Below, piece after piece: positions 31,582-42,777 of a stretch of DNA of 64,000 nucleotides. The stretch comes from Cyanophora paradoxa. Taxonomy: Eukaryota; Glaucocystophyceae; Cyanophorales; Cyanophoraceae. Below the pieces are notes generated by a model. It ran no database searches. It was given only the letters and a program-made list of their open reading frames with translations, and was not told the origin of the DNA. How positions within the stretch are numbered: position 1 is the stretch's first letter; each line of letters starts with the position of its first letter. The stretch lies in NCBI GenBank assembly GCA_004431415.1, contig QPMI01000399.1, positions 124,001 through 188,000 on the forward strand. Reading direction: 5' to 3'. The position numbers were made by a program, and so were the translations under genes.

Positions 31582-33300
31582 TCAAGTGAGCATGGAATTC
31601 AAACCGTAGAGATATCTGAGGTAGAGAGCAAGTTCTGTTTGGTGAATTAAAAAAAAAGAAAACAACTGAAGAACGTTAATGGACAAGAAATCACATCGAA
31701 CCTTAAGCTTCAGGCCCAGCGAAATCCATAGCATTGACAAATGAGTGTTTTGGGACAAAATTGGCCACATTTGGTGCACCCATGTAAACTGGCGAAGTCC
31801 CTGCCTGGAACCCACCTGCAGGTTAGGGAATCCTGGAAACACACATGCGCTGTTCTAAGAAAAACTGACACCTGAAAACCATCAAAGATCTTTTCAGTTA
31901 CGTAGTCCTCGAAGTTGGCATTTTCGAATGCTGCCACTCGACATCGACGGTGCATTGGCAGAAAGCTATGACAGAATATACGAGTGCTGACCTATGTAGA
32001 ACTTGTAACGAGAGATCACTTCATGCTTGTTTTTGCCAGGTGGAAGATCCTGGGCATCCAGGGGCTCTTTGCAGCTGCCATACACATCGACTACCATGAA
32101 ACTTTTGAGCTTCTGTCAAAGACACCTAGGTAAAAAGAAGACAAACAAATTCGACGATATGCAAATATCCTCTAAACCAGGATGTATTCTGCTCGATGGT
32201 TGAAAGTGGCATAGCAGTTGCTATGCAAATCATGTCAAAAAAGATGCGCAGATTCCAAGAAAATTATAATAACCTGCCTGATAATAGCCACAGCACTGAA
32301 GGAGGAATCCTTCTCCTTCACCTGGCCATTGAAGTCCAGCACTTGATAAGGAATGGGGAAGTCAGAGCCAAGATCATATGTCATGTAAAAGTCAAACGCC
32401 TCCCAGAACCGTGGATTCCCCATCACGCCTCCACTGAGAATACATTGCACCAATACATTGCCTCTCAAGGAAAAGCAAAGGCACAGACGCTTGGTAAACA
32501 TGGTGTTCTTCGCTTGCAAGAACCCACCGCTGATGATAGCACCGCTTCGTGCGTCGAGGTCGGAGCTCGTATTTATGTGTTGGCGCGTGGAAAACAACGA
32601 GCTAGCGCTGTGTATCTGCAAGCAAACTCTGGTTCTTCGAGAAAATGCACTGCTCATCACAGATTGGCTGCAATCGCTCATGATCAGCAAGAACGACGAT
32701 CTCACTGTGAAAAACACTGGACTTGCCTTGTCATACTCCAGAAGATGCCCTAAAAATATTGACGATGAGGAAAGGAAAACGTTCGCTTCTAAAGCATACG
32801 TATTCGAATACGCATACCTTCGTACCAGATAGGCTCATACATCAGAACGAGGGCGCGCTTAGCGTACTTTCGGTCCCATTTCGAGATAATGTGACACTCG
32901 CGAGCCTCTGTACGTGCAGACCGTGGCATCAGTTGCAGGCGCGCACGCGCACGCCAGGCGCACCGTCGTTCGGGAACAGCTCGTCAAGATCGAGGTGCGC
33001 GGACTGAAGCTCCGCGATTGTTCGGTGGAGATCGGCAATGGTCCTGGCTTGAGCTTGCACTGTCGACTCCAAATCTTGCAGATGCGCGGAAGCGCCGACG
33101 GCGGGCACCCTACTCGCGTTCCCATCCATTTCACACTGCCTCTCATGCGCACTTCTCTCATCGATATTCTCCTCGCACTTCAGCTTCTGGCCATGGTGCG
33201 CACTTCTCTCATCGATATTCTCCTCGCACTTCAGCTTCTGCAGCTGCAGGAAGGCAAGGAGTGCTGCAGCTAACCCAAGCACGAGTAAACTTCGACGCAT
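31582..33300 (-). CDS. Alpha-1,3-fucosyltransferase (GT10 family), type II membrane protein
   Basis: A GDP-fucose-dependent Golgi glycosyltransferase. The start at 33300 gives MRRSLLVLGLAAALLAF, a signal anchor, then a stem with a duplicated 17-residue segment (KLKCEENIDERSAH twice) and a coiled coil. Later exons carry GT10 landmarks in order: CIFSKN, then VVFHAPTH; RFWEAFDFYMTYDLGSD; ISNCYATF (across a GC-AG intron, 32221-32277); SFMVVDVYGSCK; AFENANFEDYVTEKIFDGF; VYMGAPNVANFVPKHSFVNA; and a final exon with ELALYLRYL to 31582. About nine exons. An in-frame TAG separates the CIFSKN segment from the VVFHAPTH segment (near 32605), and one early and one late splice join did not resolve. The copy could be a recent pseudogene. 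GC content is lower than in neighbouring genes. Confidence 0.8.
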
Positions 33301-33482
33301 GCGACTCAAGGGGCTACGTATACTGGGCCATAGCCAGTCATCGTTGCAATGCATGCGAGAGAAAAAACAGAGCTCAAACCCTGCCATGCCGGCGCGGCGG
33401 CGACCGGCAGTCAATTGCGCTCGGGAAGCAGCCACTGGAACTACGCGTCAAATCGCCGTAAACTGCGAGAACCCCAGCTGCG

Positions 33483-36384
33483 CTACTGGGCGCGGCCCTT
33501 GGGGGCGGGGCGGGCGCGCTCGCGCTCGAGCTCCTGGGCGGCCTTGGCTTCGATGGCCTCCCAGTCGACGGGGACCTCGCGGGCGTACTGCTGGAAGCGC
33601 TTCGAGGTCTCCTCGCGGCGGAGGGCGCGGAGCCAGCGCTGGCGGTGGCCCAGCACCGTGTCCACGTGCGTCTTGTGGCTCACCGCGAGCTCCAGCGCCC
33701 GCTCCCAGTTGTAGGTCGCCACGTTGAGCATGATGGCGCGGTAGACGAGGCCCGCCTGCAGCAGGATCGCCTCCGCCTCCTCCGGCCGCCGCATCAGCAG
33801 CGCCAGCTCCGCGTTCTGGCCCTCCACGCTCGGGATCTCTTGCACGTGCAGCACGTACTGCACCTGCTGGCCGCCGTCAGCCCCGCCCCGCCCTGCCCCG
33901 CCTGGGCCAGACCCCCCCTCCGCCCGGCGCGCCTTGTCGACGTGCTCGATGGCGGCGTAGGCCATCTCGGCCGTGCCGAGCTCCCGCCCGTTGAGCGCCA
34001 TCGCCGCGAGGAGCGCCCAGAGCATCGGGTCCCGCGCGAAGCGGCAGAGCCGCACCGCCCGCTCCCAGTCCAGACGCTCCACCAGCTCGTACAGGAACCC
34101 AGGGTACGGCGACACCTGCGCCGCCAGCTGCGCCCCGTCCGCCTGCCCGCCCCGCACGCCCACCCGTCGGCCCGCGCCGCGGGGCGCGGTGCCGCGGGGC
34201 GGTGCGCACGCGGCGGATGGCGAGGCGGTTGCCCGAGAAGGAGCCGATGTGGGCTCCCTTGCCGAACTCGCTGCGGCGGGGGCGGCGGCCGTCAGGCGGG
34301 GCGCGGCGGCCCGGCGGGGCCCGGGCGGGACGATGTGGCGGCGCACGAGGCGTCGACGTCGGAGCGGGTGGCCTCGAGGAGGCCGCGGTCGACGTACGCG
34401 ACGCTCGGGTAGAAGTGCGCCCGCAGCCGCCCGTCCGCCTGAGGGACCCGTGAGGCGCGGGGGCGGGGCGCGGGGGCCGGGGCGGGGCCGCACGAGGAGG
34501 GCGAGGGCCTCGGTGCGCTCGTGCCAGCGCGCCGAGTCGACCATCCCCGCGAGCTTCACCGGCTGCACCCGCCCGCACGGCGTCACATAGAGGTCCCGGT
34601 TGCGGTCCACGAGCGCCAGCTTCCGGTCCCCCGCGCCGCCCCAGCGCGAGAGGGAGACCTCGACCACCTCGATCCCGTGCCGCACCTCGCCCAGCGCCCG
34701 CCCGCTCGCCGGCTCCACCAGCCGCACCACTGCGCGCCGTCAGGGGCCGGCCCCGACCCGCCGGCCTACCGCGGGCCCCCGCCGGGCCCCCCGCACCCTT
34801 GGGGTCGGCCCCGTCGATGACGGCGAGGCAGTCGTCCGCGAGGGCGAGCCGCTGCGTGCGCCCCGTCGGCCGGCGCGGTGGCGGGCGCGGGGGCGCGGGG
34901 GCGCGCCTGGGGGGAGAGGAGGTCGGGGCGGAGGCCGGGGAGCTTGACGGAGGCGAGGACGCGGCCCTCGTAGCTGTAGACCTGCACCCCCGAGGCCCCG
35001 TCCACCATCGCGAAGTGCCGCCCCGCCAGCACGATCAGCGTCGCCGGCTCCTTCGTGTCGAAGATGTGCGGCGTGTTCCAGTTCGCCACGCTGTAGATGT
35101 AGCACTGCGCCGCCGTCGCCGCGACGAGGTGGCCGTGGCCGAGGGCGAGCTTGACGACGCGGTCGCGGAAGTCGAGCTCGTCGGAGGTCTCCTGCGCCAC
35201 GTCCGTGACCCGCAGCCGCGCCTCCTCCACCAGCCGCGCCTCCAGCGTGCCCCACGCCGCCCCCCGCTCCAGCACCTGCCCGAAGACCACCGCCCCCGAC
35301 CCGCCGGCGGCCGCCAGCTGCGTCCCGTCCGGCGTCCACGCGATGCTCAGCAGCGAGCCCGCCGCGCACGCCTCCTTCGAGTGCGTCCAGCCCGAGCGGT
35401 CGCACAGGCGCAGCGCGTCGAAGGCGCCGGCGGCGAAGTACTCGCCGTCCGGCGCCCACGCGACGCTCGTCACCGCGTGCTCCCCGACCCCCGACGCGAA
35501 CAGCGGCCGCCCGTACGCGTCCCACACCTGCCACCCGCTCGGGGCCATGCGCTGCGCGGGCGGGGCGGGGCGGGCGGGCCTTGTAGCGGCAGTCCTCGCC
35601 AGCGGAGACGATGAGGTTGTTGACGGGGTTCCAGTCGGCGGCGAGCACGGGCGCGTCGTGCGCCTTCCACTGCAGCTGCTTCGAGGACGGCTGGATCGGC
35701 TTCACCACGAGCTGCGCCCCGCTCGAGAAGAGGATCTGGTCGCTCTCGGGGCCCCACGCCACGCTGTAAACCGGCCGGTCTGCAGCCCCGCGCTCGGCGC
35801 CGGACGAGCGAGTGGAGGGGGACGCCGCCGCACCGGTCTGCGCGAGGCTCGAGCGGAAGATGCCGGCCCGCGACCAGATCTTCACGCTCCCGTCCTCCCC
35901 CGCCGAGGCGATCGCCGTCCCCTCCAGGTTCCACCTAACGGATATCGCCGCGCCCTTGTGTGCCTCCACGCTCTTCTCCAGACGCCCCGTGCGGGAGACC
36001 AGCTTGATGGTCCCTGCCAAGCACGTCGGCGGCGCGCGCTGGCGCGCCGGGAACGCAGCTAGTGCCGCACCGTCGGTGCATGACACCACGAACACGTCAG
36101 ATCCGCTCTGCTGCTTCGCCTTTGACGCCGGAAACCAGTGCATGTCGGTGATGTATGTCCCTTCCACCGCCATCACCTTCGCCTGCGGCTCCCCCGCAGC
36201 GCTCCATCGCCAGATCGTCTGGTCGTCACTGCACGTCAGCAGCTCGTTGGCGGCGTTCCACCCAGCGGCCGTCACAATGTCCGAGTCTGCGAGCGGCCAC
36301 GGTCTCACGGGGCGGCGCGCGGACACCCGAGAGGCAAGGGATTGCACGGTGGTTCTTCGCGAGCTGTGAGACCTTGAGCCGCAT
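33483..36384 (-). CDS. IFT80: Intraflagellar transport protein 80 (IFT-B, WD40)
   Basis: Component of the IFT-B train that moves cargo toward the ciliary tip. The start at 36384 gives MRLKVSQLAKNH, as in IFT80 orthologues, followed after a short intron by SDIVTAAGWNAANELLTCSD. WD40 repeats follow (RLEKSVEAHKGA, GEDGSVKIWS, VYSVAWGPESD, KAHDAPVLAADWN). The C-terminal helical part contains WERAVRLCRF, AYAAIEHVDK and WERALELAVSHKTHVDTVL, and the stop is at 33483. About ten introns. Three use GC donors (35528-35579, 34852-34906, 33864-33932) and others use GT. The family is typically about 750-780 residues, consistent with this model. It is divergently arranged with the gene at 36575, sharing about 190 bp. 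Confidence 0.92.
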
Positions 36385-36574
36385 ACTCAGGCGGCCCGGC
36401 CGGCCGGGATGCTGCTGGGCGACACGCGCAGAGAAGGTGATGCTGGGCACGCTCGTGCGCTCCTGAAGCCTCGAAGCCAATCCAAACCGGTGCCCTACGA
36501 GCAAGCCACCACCAACGCTTAAACCGGCACTTGCAATTTAGCCCGCCGACGTACCCAACCACAGAAAAAAGGAG

Positions 36575-38514
36575 ATGGCCGACCCGCGCCCGCTGCCGAG
36601 GGCGGGCTCCATCCGGCTGCACGGGGCAGTGTCCCTCGACGAGGTTCCCGGAGGCGTCGCCCCGCCCGACCGCGACCTGCCGCGCTCGGCCTCCGGGCGG
36701 CTGCTGCAGCGTGCGTGCCCCCTTTCCGATGTCTCAACCGCGGCCAGATCTGATCCGAATCATCTCTCTGCCGGATTCTGGAGCGCAGTGCCACGGAGCA
36801 ATTCCATCAAGCTCCAGATGCCGCGATCCGATTCCGGGGCTCAGCTGGCGGTGCCTGGGCCTCTCGTCCTCGAGGCACGACCGCCGAGTCCGATGGAAGT
36901 AAGCATTGCTGCGCTCCGTAAGGGTTCCGTGCCGGCGGTGCGTTTCGTAGCGGTGCGTTTCGTCAGTTTTGCCACTGGTCAACCGGCCGGTGCGACAGCT
37001 CGGCCTTTCTTCGCCGGTTCGAGCGGTGATCGACAGCGGGCGGAGAAACTCGTCGCCCCTAGTGTCGCAGGACGCGCCAGGCACACTCGCTGTGCCCCCC
37101 TCAGTGCCGGAGGCCGGCGAGCCTTCGCCGGACGCCTCGATGGATTGTACCGGTACGGAAATCACGAACCAGCAAGCAGTTTCCGGTCTGTTTCCTCTTT
37201 CCGCGTTTCTCGCCCGCGGGGCTGACGGGGGGGCCGTGCAGCGGAAGGGATCGCGGCGGGCCTCTCCACCCTTGCGGTGGGCGACGGGACCGCTGGCGGC
37301 GCCGTGCCGTGCTCGCCTCCGAGGCGCGCGGGCTCGTTTCGGTCCTCGTCATTCAAGGGGATGGCGCCGAAGGTGCGGACGGGGGGGCGGCGGGCGGGTG
37401 GCGGGCGGGGCCGACGCGCCCCCCGGGGCGACAGATCGTTGCCTCGGGGGAGAGGAAGGAAGTTGTGATCCTGGAGCCGACGCACCTCGCGGTGGATGCG
37501 GCGCAGGAGGGCCGCCTGCGCGACCTCTTCGCCCTCTGGCGCTTTGACGAGCCCGAGACCCGCGCCCGCGTGCGCCCCAAACCGTCCCCGCCGCCGCGCC
37601 CGCCGACGCCTGCCCAGGGCCGGGCGCACATGCTCGCGGTCGTCGAGGCGGCCGTGCGGGGCGCGCCTGCGGCCGCCCCCGCCGGCCTCGACGAAAGGCA
37701 CGCCACCCTTCCGCCGGGCGGGCGCGCGGTAGCTGAGGGCGGCGCAGGGCTGCGAGGGCGGCGGCGGCGGTGGAGGGGCGGACGGCGGCGCTGGCGGGCC
37801 TGGGGGCGGCCCCGGAGGCGAACTGGGACGACTTCTTCCTCTACTTTACGGTCCTCTGCGCTGGCGCCGGCCCGCCGACTTCGACGCCTCCTCGCCCACC
37901 TCCTCTCCCGCGCCCGCGCCCCCGTCTCCGTCCCGGCGCCCGGGCCGCGGGGAGGCGGCGGCCCCGCGACGCCGGCGGGGCGGGGGCGGGCCGGCGGGGC
38001 TCGTTCCGGTCCTCGTCGTTCAAGGGGATGGCGCCGAAGATCGTCTCGTGGACGGAGGGCGAGGGGGCGGCGCGCGTCGTCGTCGAGCCGACCCGCCTCG
38101 CCGTCGACGCGGAGGAGGAGGAGCGCCTCCGCCACCTCTACACCCTCTGGGCCTGCGGCGCCGCCCACAAGGTGCCCCGCCCCGGCCCTCCCCGCCCGGG
38201 CCCGGGCCCCGGGCCGAGGCCGCCGGCAGCTGCGGGACCTCGAGGCGGCGGTGCTGGCGGAGGTCGGCGGCGCGCCGCTCGCCTTCGCGCAGCCGGCGGA
38301 GCTCGCCGCCCGCCTCGCCCGGGCCCGCGCCGCGCTGCGGGAGCGGCCGGCGGCGGCGCAAGAGGCGGGGGAGCTCCCCCCCTGGGACGACTTCTTCCTC
38401 TTCTTCACGACCCTCTGCGCCGGCGTCGCCCCCGCCGAGTTCGACGCGTTCCTCGCCCACCTCCTCTCTCGCGCCCGCGCCCACGCACCGACCCTCCCGG
38501 GCCTCTCCCCGTGA
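36575..38514 (+). CDS. Unidentified protein with a tandemly duplicated module
   Basis: Starts MADPRPLPRAGSIRLHGAVS, 190 bp from the IFT80 start on the other strand. After at least two introns the coding sequence contains two copies of one module. Copy 1 (about 37345-37910) has FRSSSFKGMAPK, then VILEPTHLAVDAAQEGRLRDL and WDDFFLYFTVLCAG. Copy 2 (about 37998-38514) has FRSSSFKGMAPK, VVVEPTRLAVDAEEEERLRHL, WDDFFLFFTTLCAGVAP and FDAFLAHLLSRAR, ending at the stop at 38514. The module is not a family I recognise. Exon-level tandem duplication is the likely origin. Introns in the middle are not fully resolved. Confidence 0.5.
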
Positions 38515-38775
38515 AGCCCGCATGCACGCTATGTACTGAATGATGTGTATGCTCTTGCTCTTGAGCAGCCGCCGCGCGCCCACGGCCCGACGTGCACGCG
38601 GGACGGTACGGTAAGCGTTCCGGATCCGGTCGACCAGCCCGGATGCGCATGCGCAAGCGCGGGGCGATCCCAACTGTGCAGGGGAGGGGGCGAGCGGGGG
38701 TCGGGTACAGGTCGTGCGGCCACCCCAGCTGCAGTATACGTATAGTCGAGCTGGCCGTCACTGAGTTGCCGCACG

Positions 38776-39252
38776 ATGTCGCGAGGAGGGGAAGGTGCGC
38801 AATCTGGGCCCGCTCGCGAGATTGGTGGTGCTCCGCCGGGCTTGATAACACATGGCGCAGAAACGCCGATGTCCACTTTCGACGACGCTATGGCGCGGTA
38901 CTTTCCCGGATTTATGACGCTGAGCGATTTCATAGCGTTCACCACCACGGAGCTTGCGCGGCTCGGCATGAACAGCGGGGTGCCTGTCGGCTCTGCTGCC
39001 ACGGCAAGCCGCTTTTGTGACCCCAGCTTCGTGCAGAACACAATGCCATGCATCGCGACCTGCAGGGAAGGTCACTCTCGGGCTGTCGCGGAAGTCATCA
39101 TGCGGGAGTGGGGCACTGCAGGGCGCAGTGCCCAGATCGTGAGCATCTCGTGCGTTGCAGGTGTTCCGTACCTCGGGTTCGCTAGCCTGTGCCGCGACCC
39201 CGAAGGATGGTATGCTGAGATCGCCGTAGGAAGGCCGCGTTCCACGATATAG
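38776..39252 (+). CDS. Hypothetical protein, 158 aa
   Basis: Uninterrupted plus-strand ORF with balanced composition: FDDAMARYFPGFMTLSDFIA, a Cys-containing segment CIATCREGHSRAVAEVIMRE, and VAGVPYLGFASLCRD. The fold looks alpha/beta. The start could be the first ATG or the internal one before STFDDAM at about 38868. No family recognised. Confidence 0.45.
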   Translation: MSRGGEGAQSGPAREIGGAPPGLITHGAETPMSTFDDAMARYFPGFMTLSDFIAFTTTELARLGMNSGVPVGSAATASRFCDPSFVQNTMPCIATCREGHSRAVAEVIMREWGTAGRSAQIVSISCVAGVPYLGFASLCRDPEGWYAEIAVGRPRSTI

Positions 39253-40336
39253 CCCGTACCGTCGACAAGGTGCGCGCAGACGTACACGGAGTATCTCTGC
39301 GCTCTAAGTATCACAGGCGTTCGCTTGCTACGGATTCGCCCAGCTATCGATCAACGAGTGGGGTGAGATCGGCAAACCTTCTTTCTCGGAAAGGAGAAGC
39401 AGTGATGCGAGCCCTGTTCTTCGGACGCTTCGCATGCTCTTATACCGTCGCAGGAGCCTCCCTCTGCTTTGCAAGAATTCGTGCGCCAGTTCAAGACTGG
39501 ACGATTACGGCTAGATTTGGACCTGCGCAACGTGGAGGCCAGTCTTCTACGCCAGGATCTCCATCGCCGTTTGTGCCGGACAGTATCCCGTGTATGGAAG
39601 CTGCCGATATGTGTGCGTCTTGCGTTCTGACGCAGTGTAGGGAGCCGTGGACTTGCCGATCGTGACGAGGGCGGCCATGATTTCGTCACACGATCATTTG
39701 GAAGCCCTCGTTCAATCAACCGCAGCTGCTCGAAAGGGGATGTATGCGGTGCGCTGCAATGGATTCCATTCTGCCTGGATCTCACTTGTGCGACCCTCTT
39801 AGGTCCTCTCTGGAGTTCACATTTGTGGCCCTGAAGACCGCCACTACGTTTACCCAGGTCCCATGTACGTGCAGATAGCCGGGACAAGAACGAACATTAC
39901 AGTCCGTGTTCTGTTTTTTGTGTTTTTACTACAGTCGCTACGGACCAAAGCTGTTATTAGAGTCCTGTGATGTCGGAATCCCCACGTGCAAGTCCACGTG
40001 TGCTACGTGAAAGCCCTGCAGGTGCGCTGTGTCTCCGAGCCTTAGACAGGTGCGATCACGAACACCATATCAGACCTGGCCGCAGGAGACAGGGCACGTG
40101 TGGCTGACAGGCATCACAAGAGACCAAGCGATGACGGTATTTGATGCACTTCACTCCCTTTCTTCCTAAACCTTACCAGTTCGCGTGTATAGTTGCTGCT
40201 ATCCGTCCCCACTCTCCCTCCAGGAAGACCAGTTGACTGGTCAGACAGTCGATCTCTTGTTCACTGAAATATGCCTCGGGGTCGCCTTTTCTCTCATGCA
40301 CACATTCGCTATTCTCTAAAGACAAAAAGCGCCATG
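39253..40336. other. Intergenic, no gene seen
   Basis: Short frames on both strands without recognisable motifs. A 131-codon plus-strand ORF and a 178-codon minus-strand ORF overlap at 39270-39890 and neither looks convincing. Confidence 0.5.
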
Positions 40337-40782
40337 CTATGAGGCCTCCTGTACGAATGGGTTGGCGATTTCTTCAGTTCCGTCCACAGGGCACACTAGC
40401 ATGACCGCCGTTCCACGGCACACTACAAGGCCCAGTTTCCTAGTCTCGTCAGTCACCTTGTACGGGTCCTCGGCATCTGTGGCCGATGATGAGTGCGGGC
40501 GCTGAATCTCAAAACGCTCGACCGCACCACGTATCCTTTCCACACAGTCGTCGAGAACAATGTTAACAAGCGGATCGTAGCCTTTCAGGATGCCCGTAAC
40601 TGTGCGTGTGCTCAGGAGCGCAGCTCAGAGAGGCAATGGAAGAGGAGCTTGCCTTGCCGGCCTCCGTTGAACTTGACCTCGACGGGCTTGTCCACGTACT
40701 TGTTCAGATCAAGTATGGACTCCTTCTTCGACTGCGCAGCGTCAGGCGGCTGAATTTTCCAAATACCAAGCGCACGCACCAT
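40337..40782 (-). CDS. LSM7: U6 snRNA-associated Sm-like protein LSm7
   Basis: Subunit of the LSm1-7 and LSm2-8 rings (mRNA decay and U6 snRNP). The Sm1 motif is in KKESILDLNKYVDKPVEVKF NGGRQ, and the Sm2 motif is in LGLVVCRGTAVMLVCP. It ends GTEEIANPFVQEAS at 40337, like known LSm7. The inferred length is about 115 residues, slightly longer than the human protein because of a Ser/Asp-rich loop before DPYKVTDETRKL. The intron 40600-40652 has a GC donor. The first intron appears to start directly after the ATG at 40782 (ATG|GTGCGTGCG...CTGACGCTGCGCAG|TCG), so the start codon forms its own exon end. Confidence 0.92.
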
Positions 40783-40789
40783 TACACCG

Positions 40790-41330
40790 TCTGTGTTGTG
40801 CAACGCGAGCTTGTCGGGGGGCGCTATCGCGCGAGAGCTTGTCGGCGGGCGCTATCCGTATAATCAGCACCGTGACTCGACGGGGCGCGAATTGAACGCA
40901 CATTTAGCTTCGAGCTCCGACTATTGGGTGCTTCTGTGCCGGTCGTCGCTGGAGTTCCCTTTTCGGGGCCAGCCGCCGCAGTTCGAGGGGGGAATTCGTG
41001 CCCCCCGCGGCCGGTGTCGAATCTTCATGATCGATATCGATGACGTTCATGATATCAGAGTTGTTATGTTAACGTCCATGATCATTTAGTCAGATATCAG
41101 AGTCATCGATATCAAAGTTTCGGCGAATTATTCGAATTCAAGCCAGATCTAGAGTTTCGGCGAATTATTGGAATTACTTGGCTAATTATATATATATATA
41201 TATATAAGCTGCTGTTAGCTTATAAAATTAATTAAGCTTTCGAACTTATATATAATTAAGCTTTCTTCTGCGCTTACGGCCGCAGCCAAACGCATCCGCA
41301 GAGTGCCGGCCGCCAGCCGCCGCGCGCATG
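40790..41330. other. AT-rich intergenic DNA with palindromic words
   Basis: A short direct repeat GAGCTTGTCGG...GGGCGCTAT occurs twice at 40807-40855. GATATCGAT / ATCGATATC and TCATGA words cluster at 41025-41125. AGTTTCGGCGAATTATT appears twice (about 41117 and 41152). A (TA)n tract lies at 41188-41206. No gene. Confidence 0.6.
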
Positions 41331-41712
41331 CGCAAGAAGAAGAAGAGTATGTATAAGACACGCCCAAGCCGGTTGTGCGGTTTTGACGAGAGGCGAAGGA
41401 CCCGAAGGCCCGAAGCACAATCGACAGTGAACCAACCAGACAAGGGTAGTGGCGGCGCAAACGCCTTACGGTCTGCCATGTATGCCCCGGCGGTCCGGCG
41501 CTCATACACGCAGACACGGAAAGCAACCACAGACATCCCAATGCGGGCCTCTTCCTAATGCCGGCCTGGGGGAGTCCTGGTCACGACCTCACGTGTGAAA
41601 CCTTCAGCCATCAGTCATGTCATCAGCCTCTTCGTCAGAGATAAGCACCATTGGGGAACCTGGGTCCTCTGCGGTTCTGTCATACCCAGTCTTGCTGGCG
41701 TGGGCGTGTCTT

Positions 41713-42777
41713 TTACTTGCTCTCTTTTTTTTTTGGGTCATCAGCGAGATCCATAGGGGCAGCGGATGGGAAAGTTGGGGGAGGTGAAGGCCGCAAGCGT
41801 TTGAAAGAAACCTGAGGTGGGACACCAGGAATGTTATCACCATGATCCAGAGCACCAGGGTCTGGAGAAGACACTCGACGACGCTTAGACGGGACAATAG
41901 AAGGAGAAAGAGGATCAGTATCCATGGGCGTCATAGGCGCAGAAGACGGCAGAGGGGCAGAAGAGGGAGGAGCTGGGGAAGCAATGACAGCATGACTCGT
42001 GAAGTCGGGCTCAACATCAACAGCGTCGATTCGGATAGGAGAGATCGGCAGCAGATCAGGGGCAAGCTCAGTGTCATCCACATAGATGATAACTTGAGGA
42101 GAGGGCGGACGTGAACCTGTATCATCTATAGCAGCATCAAGACCAAACGCTGAAGCACCAACACGACGGCGTTGAAGAGGCGGCTCATCCTCCGAGTCAA
42201 TATCAGGCGGCGGGTGAGGTGGCAGCGGGTGAGGGGGTGAGTGAGCTACAGGACCAGGGTCAGGGGCAGGGTCGGGTCCACCAGGGGGGTCGTCATCATC
42301 TGATGAGGTACTACTGGAGGAATCACCAGGATCATCAGGGCCAAGGTCGGAAAGGTCAGAGGAGTCTGAGCCGTTGTCAGGAGGGGACATATAGCCTTCA
42401 AGATCCTCCTTTTCAAGACGCTGCAGCAAGACAGGCCGCGCACTGGCATAAGGAAACTGAGCCACAAGGGGGCTAGGGGCTAGATCGGGGCTAGGGGCAG
42501 GCTGAGCAATATGTTCACAGTGCTCATAAGAGGCTAGGGAATGGTCATAAGTACGAGCAGCGTCTAAAAGATTAGCGTAGAATGAAGAATGAGAGGGGTC
42601 AGCAGTAGAGATGAAACGGAAATACCCACGGACATAGGTGACTTTAAATCGAGGTAAACGGCGAGGAAGCATGTCCATGAAATCGTCCAGTTCGCGGAAC
42701 AAGGCAGTCATCAGTGTAGCGGTCTTCAAGCCCGTCTTGGAGGAAGGTGTAAGGGGCAGCTGTGTGTTAGGGTCCAT
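41713..42777 (-). CDS. Acidic, Pro/Ser-rich nuclear-type protein in the repeat-bounded unit
   Basis: From the ATG at 42777 the protein starts MDPNTQLPLTPSSK and has a folded-looking N-terminal 110 residues (LFRELDDFMDMLPRRLPRF, VTYVRGYFRF). A long disordered acidic/proline region follows (SSDLSDLGPDDPGDSSSSTS, PLPPHPPPDIDSEDEPP) with basic clusters QRRRVG and KRRRVSS and a final PKKKESK stop. The frame is open upstream to 43272 but that part looks non-coding or poorly conserved. Layout resembles a gag-like or transcription-regulator-like protein. Function unknown. Confidence 0.5.
   Translation of the reverse strand: MDPNTQLPLTPSSKTGLKTATLMTALFRELDDFMDMLPRRLPRFKVTYVRGYFRFISTADPSHSSFYANLLDAARTYDHSLASYEHCEHIAQPAPSPDLAPSPLVAQFPYASARPVLLQRLEKEDLEGYMSPPDNGSDSSDLSDLGPDDPGDSSSSTSSDDDDPPGGPDPAPDPGPVAHSPPHPLPPHPPPDIDSEDEPPLQRRRVGASAFGLDAAIDDTGSRPPSPQVIIYVDDTELAPDLLPISPIRIDAVDVEPDFTSHAVIASPAPPSSAPLPSSAPMTPMDTDPLSPSIVPSKRRRVSSPDPGALDHGDNIPGVPPQVSFKRLRPSPPPTFPSAAPMDLADDPKKKESK

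Noticed and set aside
32560-32640. Stop-codon reassignment (TAG read as Gln)
   Set aside because: TAG ends DAW1 and OST4 at their conserved C-termini, so it is a normal stop here.
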